A DNA stretch of 39,254 nucleotides from a virus (IMGVR_UViG_3300029911_000083:1-39254), one strand, 5' to 3'. Shown: positions 1 to 8,232, counted from the stretch's first letter. Notes: generated from the letters alone by a model not told the origin. A program made the numbers and translations.

Positions 1-356
1 GATTGGGAATCGGTTCTACTGGTCAAATCTTGACAGTAGTTTCTGGCGAACCAGCATGGGCTACTCCTGCAGTAACTTCTACCGCTACAGAGACCATTGC
101 TACTCTAGTTTCTGGCGATATCACTAACCAATACTACGATCTTCCACACGTTGCTCAAGGAGCGAGTGCTTCAATCAACAGTATTCAATTAAGTGTAGTT
201 GGCGGACCAGAACAACAAAAAACTGTTGACTATACAGTTTCTTTAACTGGTGGTACTGGTGGTAACACTCGAATCACTTTCGCAGGAGACCTTGCGATAG
301 GCGGAAACGCAGCTCTAGCGGCTGGCGATATCCTCATGATCGGTTACAGTTTCTAA
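1..356 (+). CDS. Tail-fibre-like protein, 3' end (partial)
   Basis: The reading frame is open from the left edge and ends with TAA, so only the last ~117 residues are present and the start lies outside the window. The visible N-terminal part contains GSTGQILTVVSGEPAWA, a motif that recurs almost unchanged in the next gene (464-1075) and is common in phage tail-fibre and receptor-binding proteins. The rest is Thr/Ser/Gly/Ala-rich and beta-strand-like, without Cys. A factor-independent terminator follows directly, so this gene ends a transcription unit. The structural assignment rests on the shared motif and the neighbourhood of other fibre-like genes; the exact function is unknown. Confidence 0.7.
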   Translation, partial: LGIGSTGQILTVVSGEPAWATPAVTSTATETIATLVSGDITNQYYDLPHVAQGASASINSIQLSVVGGPEQQKTVDYTVSLTGGTGGNTRITFAGDLAIGGNAALAAGDILMIGYSF

Positions 357-371
357 TAATTAAATAAAGAC

Positions 372-397
372 GGGGAGAGTAAAATCTCCCTGTTTTT
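372..397 (+). terminator. Rho-independent terminator
   Basis: GGGAGA (373-378) and TCTCCC (385-390) form a perfect 6-bp stem, extended by a G-T pair at its base, with loop GTAAAA. TGTTTTT follows immediately. It sits 16 bases after the stop of the partial fibre gene and separates it from the next gene. Confidence 0.85.
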
Positions 398-463
398 CCA
401 TACCAGGCGAAAGTCTGAAGCTGGCTCGGATGAGCTGTTTCGCAAGAAACAAAAGGAAGAACA
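398..463 (+). promoter_or_regulatory. Structured leader with three tandem tetraloop hairpins
   Basis: Between the terminator and the ATG at 464 the sequence can form three consecutive short hairpins: AGGC-GAAA-GTCT (405-416), GCTC-GGAT-GAGC (424-435) and TGTTTC-GCAA-GAAACA (436-451). Two have GNRA loops and the last two are directly adjacent. The Shine-Dalgarno AAGGAAG (453-459) follows at once. The pairing is visible in the sequence. A role in translation control or mRNA stability, or as a small RNA, is inference; no known riboswitch consensus was recognised. Confidence 0.5.
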
Positions 464-1075
464 ATGTCACAAATCTCAACCAAATTCATAAAGAATAACA
501 ATGTCACTAACGCTAAGTTAGCGCAGATGCCGACTCTTACCATTAAGGGTAATAACACCGGCGGTACGGCAAACGCCTTAGATCTAACAGTAGCTCAAGT
601 TAATACGATGTTAGGTGACTTACTAATATCTAATAACTTGTCAGATGTGGCCTCTAAGTCTACATCATTCAACAATATTAACCCAATGACAACGACGGGA
701 GATATTATTTATGAGGCATCTGCGAGTACGGCTGCTAGGTTACCTATTGGGTCTACTGGTCAAGTTCTCACTGTAGTTAGCGGACTTCCTGCTTGGGCAG
801 CATCGGCTATCCCTACTCTAACTAGTTTAAATATATATGCTGGAAAGACAACTATCAGTAATGCTGGTACCAGCGTCTCTGTAACCTTTAGTACAGCTTT
901 TGCTAGTACGGGTTATGCGGTTACTTGTAACTTTTTAAACACTACAGATACTAACCCTGATTTCCAACCTATTACAATCACAGCGCAAAGTACTACAGGA
1001 TTTACGGCTAAGTGGAACGCCCCAGTACCTACAGCTAACTACGTCCTATCTTGGCACGCCATCATCAATAACTAA
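464..1075 (+). CDS. Tail-fibre-like protein with one lectin-like C-terminal module
   Basis: 203 residues, started at ATG 464 behind AAGGAAG. Residues ~90-112 hold the GSTGQVLTVVSGLPAWA motif shared with the preceding partial gene. The last ~80 residues (a Phe-Gln-Pro strand, TGFTAKWNAP, then NYVLSWHAI) match the module that occurs three times in the next gene. The pattern of a GFT-type strand followed by a W-x-A strand near the end resembles H-type lectin domains; this is a pattern impression, not a search result. Probably a virion-surface receptor-binding or fibre-tip protein. It belongs to the fibre cluster 1-5390. Confidence 0.7.
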   Translation: MSQISTKFIKNNNVTNAKLAQMPTLTIKGNNTGGTANALDLTVAQVNTMLGDLLISNNLSDVASKSTSFNNINPMTTTGDIIYEASASTAARLPIGSTGQVLTVVSGLPAWAASAIPTLTSLNIYAGKTTISNAGTSVSVTFSTAFASTGYAVTCNFLNTTDTNPDFQPITITAQSTTGFTAKWNAPVPTANYVLSWHAIINN

Positions 1076-1085
1076 CCTAGTTTTA

Positions 1086-1094
1086 TGATAATAT
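1086..1094 (+). promoter_or_regulatory. Putative extended -10 promoter
   Basis: TGATAATAT has the extended -10 layout (TG, one base, hexamer TAATAT). It lies between the genes at 464 and 1138, predicting a start near 1101 and a ~37-base leader. No clear -35 box is seen. An imperfect hairpin (ATATC at 1110-1114 pairing with GATAT at 1125-1129) lies in the leader. Confidence 0.4.
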
Positions 1095-1137
1095 AGGGCT
1101 ATATCTTCCTTTAGGGATATGTGAACTTTGGGATATT

Positions 1138-2043
1138 ATGAGCGACAATTTCTTTAGAATAAACAGGGGTGTAACCTTAAACCCCCAATCTGAGTACGGC
1201 AGCGGTGACCCCGTTGGCACCAACGGCGATATCTATTACAACAACGTACTAGGTAAGTTTCGTAAATTTCAAAACGGTTTTTGGACTGACTTAGATGTTT
1301 CAGGTGGCGGAGGCGGTAGCGGCTCTCCATGGGTAGCTCAAGAAGTCCCTCTCACCGTAGCATCTACTAGTGAATCAGTAGGTTTTTCAACTCCACAAGC
1401 AGACACATCGTATGTAGTTTTCGCTATGATGGAAAATCTCGTAGACCCTAATCCTAAATTTCAACAAGTAGAAGTAACACAAAAAAACGTAAATGGATTC
1501 ACCGTTCAGTGGAATGTACCGCTCGATACCGTTAACTATACTCTATCTTTTATAGTTCCACCTAAATGGGTCGCATATGCAGAGAGTAGTGTTATCAGCG
1601 GTGCAACCAGTTCAACAGTTACGTTTCCATTTCCACAAGCGGCATCTAGCTACGGCGTTATAGCACAGTTCCAAAACACGGTGGATGCACTACCTCAGTT
1701 TCAAACCTTAATCGTTAACGCTAAAACAACGGCTAATGCTTCGTTCAAGTGGAATGACCCAACTGATACAGCAAACTATAAAATCCCGTACATGCTTAAT
1801 GCTACATCGCAAGTTGCAGTAGGAAGTGGAGCTACTTCAGCTATTCTTACTCTTCCAGTTGATTACGGCAGTACTGCTTACGGTATCGTAGTTACAGCAC
1901 AAAACACAGTTGACCCTACACCAAAATTTCAGCCTATGCTAGTAACGGCAAAAGGCACTAACAACGTAACCATCAGCTGGAATGATCCAACTGATACAGC
2001 AAACTACGTTTTAACATGTTACGCAATTTCAACCACACCTTAA
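1138..2043 (+). CDS. Putative receptor-binding protein with three tandem beta modules
   Basis: 301 residues. Residues 1-60 contain NGDIYYNNVLGKFRKFQNG, a segment typical of phage fibre proteins, then a Gly/Ser linker (~55-63). The remainder is three tandem modules of ~75-80 residues (about 64-142, 143-221, 222-301). Each has a V-T/L-x-F/L strand, a 'QNTVD-PxFQ' strand and a 'WNDPTDTANY' end. The same module occurs once in the preceding gene. Modules 2 and 3 share nearly identical DNA around TGGAATGA and CCAACTGATACAGC, so duplication is recent. A lectin-like (H-type) fold is possible but unproven. No Shine-Dalgarno stronger than GGGAT is seen before the ATG. Confidence 0.7.
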   Translation: MSDNFFRINRGVTLNPQSEYGSGDPVGTNGDIYYNNVLGKFRKFQNGFWTDLDVSGGGGGSGSPWVAQEVPLTVASTSESVGFSTPQADTSYVVFAMMENLVDPNPKFQQVEVTQKNVNGFTVQWNVPLDTVNYTLSFIVPPKWVAYAESSVISGATSSTVTFPFPQAASSYGVIAQFQNTVDALPQFQTLIVNAKTTANASFKWNDPTDTANYKIPYMLNATSQVAVGSGATSAILTLPVDYGSTAYGIVVTAQNTVDPTPKFQPMLVTAKGTNNVTISWNDPTDTANYVLTCYAISTTP

Positions 2044-2049
2044 GGATAT

Positions 2050-2589
2050 ATGGTAATTTATAAGATAACAAATACAATCAATGATAAGGTCTATGTGGGT
2101 CAAACCACTAGAGATCTGCATGAGCGTATTGCATCACATAAATACTGCGCAGGAAATAGAACTAATAATTTGCCTATCTACAATGCTATGGCCAAATACG
2201 GGTTTGACAATTTTACATTTGAAGAGATTGATAACGCCTCTTCAATAGAAGAACTAAATAAAAAAGAAGAGTTACATATAGAACAGCTAGGTTCATTGTT
2301 TCCTAACGGTTACAATTTAATGTCCGGTGGACAAAATAGACTTGATTCAGAAGAAACAAAGAAAAAGAAATCAAGGTCTAGAAAAATACTTCTTTCTAAC
2401 AAAGAAAATCACCCCAATTGGGGCAAAACTTCTGGTAAAGCAAAAAGAGTGCTTTGCCTAAATAATAACGTTGAATACGTTTCTGCAAGAAAAGCGGCTA
2501 TTGAATTGGATTTAGATCCATCAGCAATACCGAGAGTTTGCAAAAATGAATTCAGCAACACAAAAGGATTTAGGTTTAAATACCTATAA
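2050..2589 (+). CDS. GIY-YIG homing endonuclease (free-standing)
   Basis: 179 residues, ATG preceded by AAGGAT. The GIY-YIG nuclease domain covers residues 1-~95: IYK at 3-5, KVYVGQT at 13-19, the catalytic-type Arg in LHERIASH, and GYNLMSGG closing the domain. Lys-rich DNA-binding repeats follow: a NUMOD3-like HPNWGK motif (~122-127) and a NUMOD1-like helix (residues ~134-179) ending in GFRFKYL. This is the usual layout of phage group I-type and free-standing homing endonucleases. It lies between two adhesin genes with 6- and 9-base gaps, so it is a likely selfish insertion in the fibre operon. Its A/T-rich, Lys/Asn-rich composition differs from its neighbours. Confidence 0.92.
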   Translation: MVIYKITNTINDKVYVGQTTRDLHERIASHKYCAGNRTNNLPIYNAMAKYGFDNFTFEEIDNASSIEELNKKEELHIEQLGSLFPNGYNLMSGGQNRLDSEETKKKKSRSRKILLSNKENHPNWGKTSGKAKRVLCLNNNVEYVSARKAAIELDLDPSAIPRVCKNEFSNTKGFRFKYL

Positions 2590-2598
2590 GGAGATCAC

Positions 2599-5190
2599 AT
2601 GGCTTCGTTTCAGTATGGCGGGTTAGTAGAACAACTAGCAGCAACCGCAACAGCAGCAGGCACAACTACACTAGTTAATACCTCTAAACAATTACAAGTA
2701 TTCACAGGGTCTACAACTCAAACAATCGTGTTGCCAGATGCAACTACGATGTCAGTTGGGCAAAAGTTTGAGTTCTTCAATCAATCAACTGGAGCTCTTA
2801 CTTTACAGTTCAATGGCGCTACGGCATTTACCGATGCTTCAGGTTCAAATTATAGTAACATTGCATCACACGCTTCATTGTTCATAACTCTACAAACGAA
2901 TGGTACTGCAGCAGGTACATGGGCAGTTCTTTCTTCTTCTTCAGGTGGCGCAGGACCTTACGCTCCTACAGTTCAAAAATTCTTATCAGGTTCTGGAACC
3001 TATACAACTCCTGCTAACGTTCTCTTTATTAAAGTAAAGATGATTGGTGGAGGTGGTGGTGGAGCTGGATCGGGAACAACAGGTTCATCTAACGGTAGTG
3101 CGGGTGGTAATACCACTTTCGGTACATCTCTCCTAGTCGCTAACGGCGGAGCATTTGGTCAATTTCAAGCTGCAGGTGGAACTGGTGGTACGGCATCTTT
3201 AGGCTCAGGACCAATCGGTGAAGCAATTCAAGGCGGATTTGGTCAAGGTGGTGGAGTAATAAATGTAGCAAATGGTTTCGCAGCTGGTGGACAAGGTGCT
3301 GCAACCCCATTATCAGGTGGAGGCGGCGGCGGCCCAGGTAACTCTGGCGGTAATGCTGCGGTAGCGAATTCTGGTGCGGGTGGAGGCGGCGCAGGCGCGG
3401 GTGTTACCACTGGAAGTTATTTTGGGCCAGGTGGAGGCGGTGGTGGATACATTGATGCAATCATCAATAGTCCAGCGGCTTCATATTCTTACTCGGTTGG
3501 TACAGCTGGTACTGGTGGTACAGCAGGAACTTCAGGTTTTACCGGCGGAGCCGGTGGTTCTGGTTATATTGAAGTAACTGAATACTACGCACCAACATCA
3601 GCAGCAGCTGGTGCAGTCGGCGGCGGAGCATATACTCCTACAATTCAAAAATTTACAACAGCAGGAACTAGTTCATATACAACTCCAGCTAACGTTTCTT
3701 ACATTCGTGTAAGAATGGTTGGTGCAGGTGGTGGTGGATCTGGATCTGGTACAGTTGGTTCCGGTTATGGAGCAGGTAGTGCCGGTAGTTCTAGCACAAC
3801 ATTCGGCTCTTCTCTATTAACAGCTGGTGCTGGTCAAGGCGGTAACGCCGGTGGCGGTAACGGTGGAGCTGGTGGATCTGCAACGATCAATAGTCCAGCT
3901 TTCGGTACAACAATTATCGGTGAACAAGGCGGTTCATTCCCAAGTGGAGAAACTGGTGGATCTCTAGGATTATCTGGTGGTTACGGCGGTAACGCTCCAT
4001 TCTTCGCTGGAGCAGGACCTACAGGTTATCAAGGTAACGGCGGTAACGGATTAGCAAATACCGGAGGCGGTGGTGCTGGTGCGGGTGGTGGAGCTGTTGC
4101 AAGCGTGATCGGTGGTAACGGCGGTGGATCAGGTGGATATGTTGAAGCATTCATAGTAGCTCCTGCAGCATCATATAGTTACACAATTGGTAATGGTGGT
4201 GGCGGCGGTACAGCTGGTACATCTGGATTTACTGGTGGTACTGGTGGTTCTGGTTATATTGAAGTAACTGAATACTATGCCAACGGTTCTGTTGGTACAG
4301 CGACGCAGATTACCGGTTTAGTTAATCCGGCTAACTTAGCGAACTCTTCTTTCTTACAACCAAATGTTCGACCTTTTACTTCTGGTTCTGGTACTTATGG
4401 TGTTAGTTATTATTTGACTGCTGGTACAACAATTACAGCTACCGCTGGATCTACGTTTACCAACAATGGTCAAACATTTACAGTGGTAAATTCTGTAACT
4501 AGTGCTTCTTCAGTTTTAGTAACTAGTACGGGAGCTCCTACTTCTAGTGGAACAATGACATTCTCTACTGGTAGTGGAACCACGTTCACATACACTACTG
4601 CGCGTGCGCCTCTTTATATCCGCGTCGCAGCAATAGGTGGTGGTGGTGGTGGATCTGGTGGAGCAAATTCTGGTGCGAACACCTTAGCAGGTACCGGTGG
4701 AAATAGTACCTTCGGTTCTGTGTTAAGTGCTAACGGTGGTGGCGGAGCTGGCTATGCTCAAGGTGCCAGCGGCGGTACTGCCTCTGTTAGTTCTCCTGCA
4801 ATCTTAGTATATGCTCTTACTGGTGGCGGTGGTGGTGGTGGTACTCTAGTGGCCAATGCAAACATTTACGGGTGCGCTGGTTGCGGAGGAAACGGATATT
4901 TTGGTGGTGGAGGCCAAGGAGCCAACGCTACAGCAGGATTTGCTGGTTCAGCTAATACTGGTGGTGGTGGATCTGGTGGAGGAAGCTCTACTGGTACTGG
5001 TGGATTTTGTGCTGGTCAAGGCGGTGGATCTGGCGGTTACGCAGAAGCCATAATCGAATCTCCTTCTGCAACATACTCTTACGCCGTAGGTGCCGGTGGT
5101 ACCGCAGGAGCTGCTCAAGGTGGCGGTACAGCGCAAGTTGGTGGTGCCGGTGGATCTGGTGTCGTTGTTGTTACGGAATATTGGCAATAA
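2599..5190 (+). CDS. Large glycine-rich adhesin / fibre protein with three Gly-rich modules
   Basis: 863 residues, ATG behind AAGGAG. Residues 1-~115 form a fibre-type domain (QTIVLPDATTMSVGQ, then FFNQSTGALTL). Three glycine-rich modules follow, about 121-330, 348-560 and 588-863. Each opens with 'F..G..sYTTPANV.YI.V.MIGGGGGG' and closes with 'GSGYIEVTEYY' (the last with GVVVVTEYW). The third module carries an extra ~55-residue Thr/Ser-rich insertion (from ~600) before its TYTTARAPLYI strand. Poly-glycine runs are reminiscent of the polyglycine-II sandwich of T-even adhesin gp38 and of Gly-rich tail-tip domains. The protein is probably exposed on the virion and binds the host. High Gly-codon repetitiveness makes it prone to recombination. 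Confidence 0.8.
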   Translation: MASFQYGGLVEQLAATATAAGTTTLVNTSKQLQVFTGSTTQTIVLPDATTMSVGQKFEFFNQSTGALTLQFNGATAFTDASGSNYSNIASHASLFITLQTNGTAAGTWAVLSSSSGGAGPYAPTVQKFLSGSGTYTTPANVLFIKVKMIGGGGGGAGSGTTGSSNGSAGGNTTFGTSLLVANGGAFGQFQAAGGTGGTASLGSGPIGEAIQGGFGQGGGVINVANGFAAGGQGAATPLSGGGGGGPGNSGGNAAVANSGAGGGGAGAGVTTGSYFGPGGGGGGYIDAIINSPAASYSYSVGTAGTGGTAGTSGFTGGAGGSGYIEVTEYYAPTSAAAGAVGGGAYTPTIQKFTTAGTSSYTTPANVSYIRVRMVGAGGGGSGSGTVGSGYGAGSAGSSSTTFGSSLLTAGAGQGGNAGGGNGGAGGSATINSPAFGTTIIGEQGGSFPSGETGGSLGLSGGYGGNAPFFAGAGPTGYQGNGGNGLANTGGGGAGAGGGAVASVIGGNGGGSGGYVEAFIVAPAASYSYTIGNGGGGGTAGTSGFTGGTGGSGYIEVTEYYANGSVGTATQITGLVNPANLANSSFLQPNVRPFTSGSGTYGVSYYLTAGTTITATAGSTFTNNGQTFTVVNSVTSASSVLVTSTGAPTSSGTMTFSTGSGTTFTYTTARAPLYIRVAAIGGGGGGSGGANSGANTLAGTGGNSTFGSVLSANGGGGAGYAQGASGGTASVSSPAILVYALTGGGGGGGTLVANANIYGCAGCGGNGYFGGGGQGANATAGFAGSANTGGGGSGGGSSTGTGGFCAGQGGGSGGYAEAIIESPSATYSYAVGAGGTAGAAQGGGTAQVGGAGGSGVVVVTEYWQ
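3553..3587 (+). repeat. 35-bp exact direct repeat, copy 1
   Basis: Identical to 4243-4277. It encodes the end of glycine-rich modules 1 and 2 (GGSGYIEVTEY). Identity at the DNA level including third positions suggests recent duplication or gene conversion between modules. Confidence 0.85.
4243..4277 (+). repeat. 35-bp exact direct repeat, copy 2
   Basis: Second copy of the repeat at 3553-3587, 690 bases downstream in the same reading frame. Recombination between the copies would delete exactly one module (690 = 3 x 230) and keep the frame. Confidence 0.85.
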
Positions 5191-5204
5191 TTAAGGAGTA
5201 AAAT

Positions 5205-5390
5205 ATGACGTCTTATACACTTGTAATTACTAGAGCTGACGCATCTGTTTATTGGACGGAGCATTTCAACGACGAAGTGTCCTGTGATGAATGGCTTGCT
5301 GAAGAACAAACTAGACCGTATTGGGACAAAACATGGGTTGCTACAAAAACAGCTGTTATTACCCCTGACGCTCAATTACCATCTAGTTAA
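5205..5390 (+). CDS. Small hypothetical protein (61 aa), end of fibre operon
   Basis: ATG preceded by AAGGAG at good spacing, 14 bases after the adhesin stop, so translation is well supported. The product is acidic and aromatic (WTEHF, CDEWLAEE, PYWDKTW), without membrane segment or recognisable motif. The position directly after a large adhesin is where small fibre-associated or chaperone-like proteins often lie, but no such function can be read from the sequence. Confidence 0.7.
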   Translation: MTSYTLVITRADASVYWTEHFNDEVSCDEWLAEEQTRPYWDKTWVATKTAVITPDAQLPSS

Positions 5391-5428
5391 TCTAGATATA
5401 AATCAAAAGTAAAAATATAACTATGAAC

Positions 5429-5460
5429 ATGATAATCGATATACTCAAGTCGGTTATCAT
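5429..5460. terminator. Bidirectional terminator-like hairpin between convergent operons
   Basis: ATGATAATCG (5429-5438) pairs with CGGTTATCAT (5451-5460), ten pairs including one G-T, with a 12-base loop. It lies between the + strand fibre operon and the - strand replication operon and overlaps the stop codon of the minus gene. On the minus side a T-rich stretch lies only ~15-20 bases further on, so termination strength is uncertain. Confidence 0.5.
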
Positions 5461-5843
5461 GTGAATAGTAAGTTCGCTATATCTACGAAGAGCTCTGGGT
5501 CGCAGTCATTGACTGTCTGATACTCTTTAGACCATTTAATTAATACACCATTAATCCTAGGAAGGTTTTCATCTTCGTTTTTAGGTGCCCAAGATATTTC
5601 TGTTTTGCAATTAGAATCTAGCGTCTTCATACGCTCTTGCAGTGAAGAAACATAGAAAGCTATAAGCGTAGGACCGAGGTCAGAGTTCATAAAGACAGAA
5701 GCTCCCTCGTCGATCTCTTTCATCATCTTTAATACAAACTCTTCCACGTTGTTATTTCTATTAGCGATCTCTTGCTTCCTCGCCTTCATGCGATCAGCCT
5801 TCTTATTGATCTCTTCTAATAGTTTCTTCTTGACATCAGACAT
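5457..5843 (-). CDS. Hypothetical protein (128 aa), last gene of replication operon
   Basis: The start ATG at 5843 overlaps the primase stop by 8 bases, so it is translationally coupled. Residues 1-~50 are Lys/Glu-rich and probably a charged helix or coiled coil; the remainder has a few strands (TLIAFYVSSLQ, ING VLIKW) and ends VDIANLLFT. No Cys cluster, Walker motif or membrane segment is present. Not recognised. The position after helicase and primase suggests a replication accessory role, an inference from context only. Confidence 0.75.
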   Translation of the reverse strand: MSDVKKKLLEEINKKADRMKARKQEIANRNNNVEEFVLKMMKEIDEGASVFMNSDLGPTLIAFYVSSLQERMKTLDSNCKTEISWAPKNEDENLPRINGVLIKWSKEYQTVNDCDPELFVDIANLLFT

Positions 5844-6708
5844 TTATATCTTTTACTGTGGAGATAAAGAACTTAGCAAAGTCTGAGTGACCCATACGTT
5901 TACAGACTTCATTCCAGTCTTCAGTACAACCAGTCAAAGCATAATGTGTAGCGGTGTCAGATTCTTTAAACTTCTTTAACATCTTAGTTCCTGCTTCATC
6001 AGAATCAGGAGCCACAACAATCTTCATTCCTTGTTCTTTAAGTTCTTTGAGCGCCTCTTGATGGAATTTCGTAGCGCCAGACCCACTACAAGAAACAGCC
6101 CTCCAGGGATTACTAGCAATCCCACCGTAAGCCAAGTTGAACGCTTGGTTAATAGAGATCGCATTGAACGACCCTTCGCACACAATGACGCCCTTAACAT
6201 TTCCAATGAATCTCGACTGATTCCAGCCATAAAAAAGTAAACCTAACCTTGTTCCAGGCAAAGTATCCATCTTCTGAACTTCTCCATCGTCGTGTACTTT
6301 TGGTACGATGAATCTTGTCTGAGCGCCACAAAATGTATTGTCGAAGTAGTAAGGGAAGACGATTCCGTTCCTCTCCATATCATAATACATGTCGCCCTCT
6401 AAAAGAAGCCCTCTGGTCTTAATATATTCTACGCCTGCCTCTGCACGAGGATCTGAGAGCGGAACGAAGCGGCTGGGCCACACCTGTGCCGTGACCTCGT
6501 TTGGTTTCGCTTCTTGGATTTCAAAGTCTCCAGATAAGAACTCAGCCAAAGAGAGACCAGCTTGATAGCAGTAGCTGTGGATAGAGTATCCACGGTTGCA
6601 CTTATTACACCAGCACCACATGTCTCCGTTGTCAGGATCCTTATGCCAGTAGAGCGTATTATTCTTACGACCTTCGTTACAGATGAGACATTTCTTAGTA
6701 TTAATCAA
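5836..6708 (-). CDS. DNA primase (zinc-binding plus TOPRIM domains)
   Basis: 290 residues. Residues 7-37 form a zinc-binding domain (C7-x2-C10 and C34-x2-C37, with an extra C32). A TOPRIM domain follows: VIVCEGSFNA at 174-183 with the catalytic-type E178-G179, then APDSDEAG at 233-240 with D235 and D237 for Mg2+. The size and order match the primase half of T7 gp4 and short DnaG-type phage primases, which make RNA primers for lagging-strand synthesis. It overlaps the helicase gene upstream by 8 bases, so primase and helicase are made together as separate chains. There is no helicase domain in this protein itself. Confidence 0.92.
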   Translation of the reverse strand: MINTKKCLICNEGRKNNTLYWHKDPDNGDMWCWCNKCNRGYSIHSYCYQAGLSLAEFLSGDFEIQEAKPNEVTAQVWPSRFVPLSDPRAEAGVEYIKTRGLLLEGDMYYDMERNGIVFPYYFDNTFCGAQTRFIVPKVHDDGEVQKMDTLPGTRLGLLFYGWNQSRFIGNVKGVIVCEGSFNAISINQAFNLAYGGIASNPWRAVSCSGSGATKFHQEALKELKEQGMKIVVAPDSDEAGTKMLKKFKESDTATHYALTGCTEDWNEVCKRMGHSDFAKFFISTVKDINV

Positions 6709-7717
6709 TCAATTCGTCCCCATCTTTAGTGATGTTGTCAAGCTTAACACTCGATTGGTAATCGACTAAAGCTTGCTTATTCTTGAATGCTTCCATGTAC
6801 TTACCATCTTTGAACTGACAGACAATCTTCTTCCCAGTGCGACCAAAGAATCGGTCCTTACATATGGCAAAGTCGGTAGTATTATATTCAAAGTTTGGAA
6901 TAACCTCGATCACTACAGAGGCAGGCTCAATGATGAAGGAGCACTCTTTGATTCGGTTATCGAGTTCAGTACCCTTAGATGGGCGTTTACTTAAGGAATG
7001 AAGTTGAACGAATAGCACCACCGGTGCATTGGAAGACTTAGCATAGGGCCCAAGGTAATCCTTTAATTGAGACAATACATCGTACGGCTTCTGCTTCATA
7101 TCGGCTTCTGAATACTTGATCAACTGAAAGTAATCAATCAATATGCAAGCAAAGTCCTCGTTCTTAGCATTCTCTAAGATGCTCTTGATACCTTCGATCC
7201 TTGCTGTTCTAGGATCTTCGACTGCGTAGATCTGAACATACTTATCCATATCTCGCATTACTGGAATGAGTTGAAGCATGTGCTCCGGGCTCATGTTACC
7301 ATTCATTAGATCCTTAAAATCTGCACCGATCTCTAGGCAGGCTATTCGGTTAAAGATAGCTTCCTCTGTTTCCTCGTTAGAGATAACCAAGATCTTCTTG
7401 CCTTGCTTATACAGGGGATGCGATATGTTTGCAGCTATGGTGCTCTTTCCAGATCCAGAGTATGCACAGAATAGATATAGATTGCCTCTTGTTAATGGAA
7501 TAGCTTTGGTAAGAGAATCGTTAATTAACGTTAAACGTTCCTTCAAGGCTCTCTGGTGACGAGCCATACTGGAGATCATTCTCTTGACTCGATCGTCGCT
7601 ATTACCAAAGTTGCGCATCTCTTCAAGAGATGTCTGCATTGATTTTAATTTATCTGCGTTGCCGATTCCAGCCTTTGCCAACATTGCTTCTTGCTCTGCT
7701 TGCGTTAACTTACTCAT
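6701..7717 (-). CDS. Replicative DNA helicase (DnaB/gp41-like RecA-fold ATPase)
   Basis: 338 residues. The Walker A motif AYSGSGKST is at 85-93, NEE with the likely catalytic Glu at 114-116, Walker B ILIDYFQLI at 192-200, and a sensor-like VVLFVQLHSLSKR follows. These are the motifs of superfamily 4 hexameric helicases. It lacks most of the ~150-residue N-terminal domain of cellular DnaB, having only ~75 residues before the ATPase core. Neighbouring primase (overlap 8 bases) supports a primosome role. A RecA-like ATPase of other function is less likely because a separate UvsX/RecA gene exists at 30207. Confidence 0.88.
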   Translation of the reverse strand: MSKLTQAEQEAMLAKAGIGNADKLKSMQTSLEEMRNFGNSDDRVKRMISSMARHQRALKERLTLINDSLTKAIPLTRGNLYLFCAYSGSGKSTIAANISHPLYKQGKKILVISNEETEEAIFNRIACLEIGADFKDLMNGNMSPEHMLQLIPVMRDMDKYVQIYAVEDPRTARIEGIKSILENAKNEDFACILIDYFQLIKYSEADMKQKPYDVLSQLKDYLGPYAKSSNAPVVLFVQLHSLSKRPSKGTELDNRIKECSFIIEPASVVIEVIPNFEYNTTDFAICKDRFFGRTGKKIVCQFKDGKYMEAFKNKQALVDYQSSVKLDNITKDGDELID

Positions 7718-8232
7718 TTTTTAGTGCCCTCAAAAACCTTCATCATCTCTTCCTCGTCTACAAAATTGTTGCTAGTAGTTAACTCATCGGTATCTATCAT
7801 CTCAAAGGAGTCTGCATGCTGTTGCATCCTGAGATACTCTTTATAAGAGACCTTCCCGTTTCCAAAGATCTTTTTCTCTCCATCGTCATCGCCGTCAGGT
7901 ATAGGAAAGAACAAGAACATACTACATGTAGCTTTGTTGTGAATGTCTTGATTCCAATCATTGACCCATTGAGCTTCTGTTATACCGGTCATCTTTGGAT
8001 CTTTGCGAATAGCGTTCCAAGTGTATTTAATCACGACCTGATTAGGTTGATGAGCCTTAACAGCTTGTGGTAAGATCTCTTGTGCATCCTCTAGGGTTGC
8101 ACCATTAACCTTAAGCTCTTCAAATAACTCATCGAAATTACCATCGACGTCGTCGCGCTTCTTAGATTTTTTAGAGACTGCAGCCTTCCATCGCTGGAAG
8201 ATTAAGTCGAATGTGGGATTACTTGCTTTCAT
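7714..8232 (-). CDS. Hypothetical protein (172 aa), possible helicase partner
   Basis: Overlaps the helicase start by 4 bases (ATGA) and the upstream gene stop by 14. The N-terminal third is charged (KKSKKRDDVDGNFDELFEE), a middle part contains WNAIRKDP and QWVNDWNQ, and the C-terminal part is acidic (PDGDDDGE, ends VDEEEMMKVFEGTKK). No catalytic motif was recognised. Its place directly before the helicase is where loaders are often encoded, but it lacks a Walker motif, so a loader role is only a contextual guess. Confidence 0.8.
   Translation of the reverse strand: MKASNPTFDLIFQRWKAAVSKKSKKRDDVDGNFDELFEELKVNGATLEDAQEILPQAVKAHQPNQVVIKYTWNAIRKDPKMTGITEAQWVNDWNQDIHNKATCSMFLFFPIPDGDDDGEKKIFGNGKVSYKEYLRMQQHADSFEMIDTDELTTSNNFVDEEEMMKVFEGTKK

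Noticed and set aside
405-451. Hammerhead ribozyme-like GGATGAG and GAAAC elements
   Set aside because: The invariant CUGANGA core has a mismatch at an essential base, and there is no stem arrangement placing GAAA and a cleavage triplet correctly.
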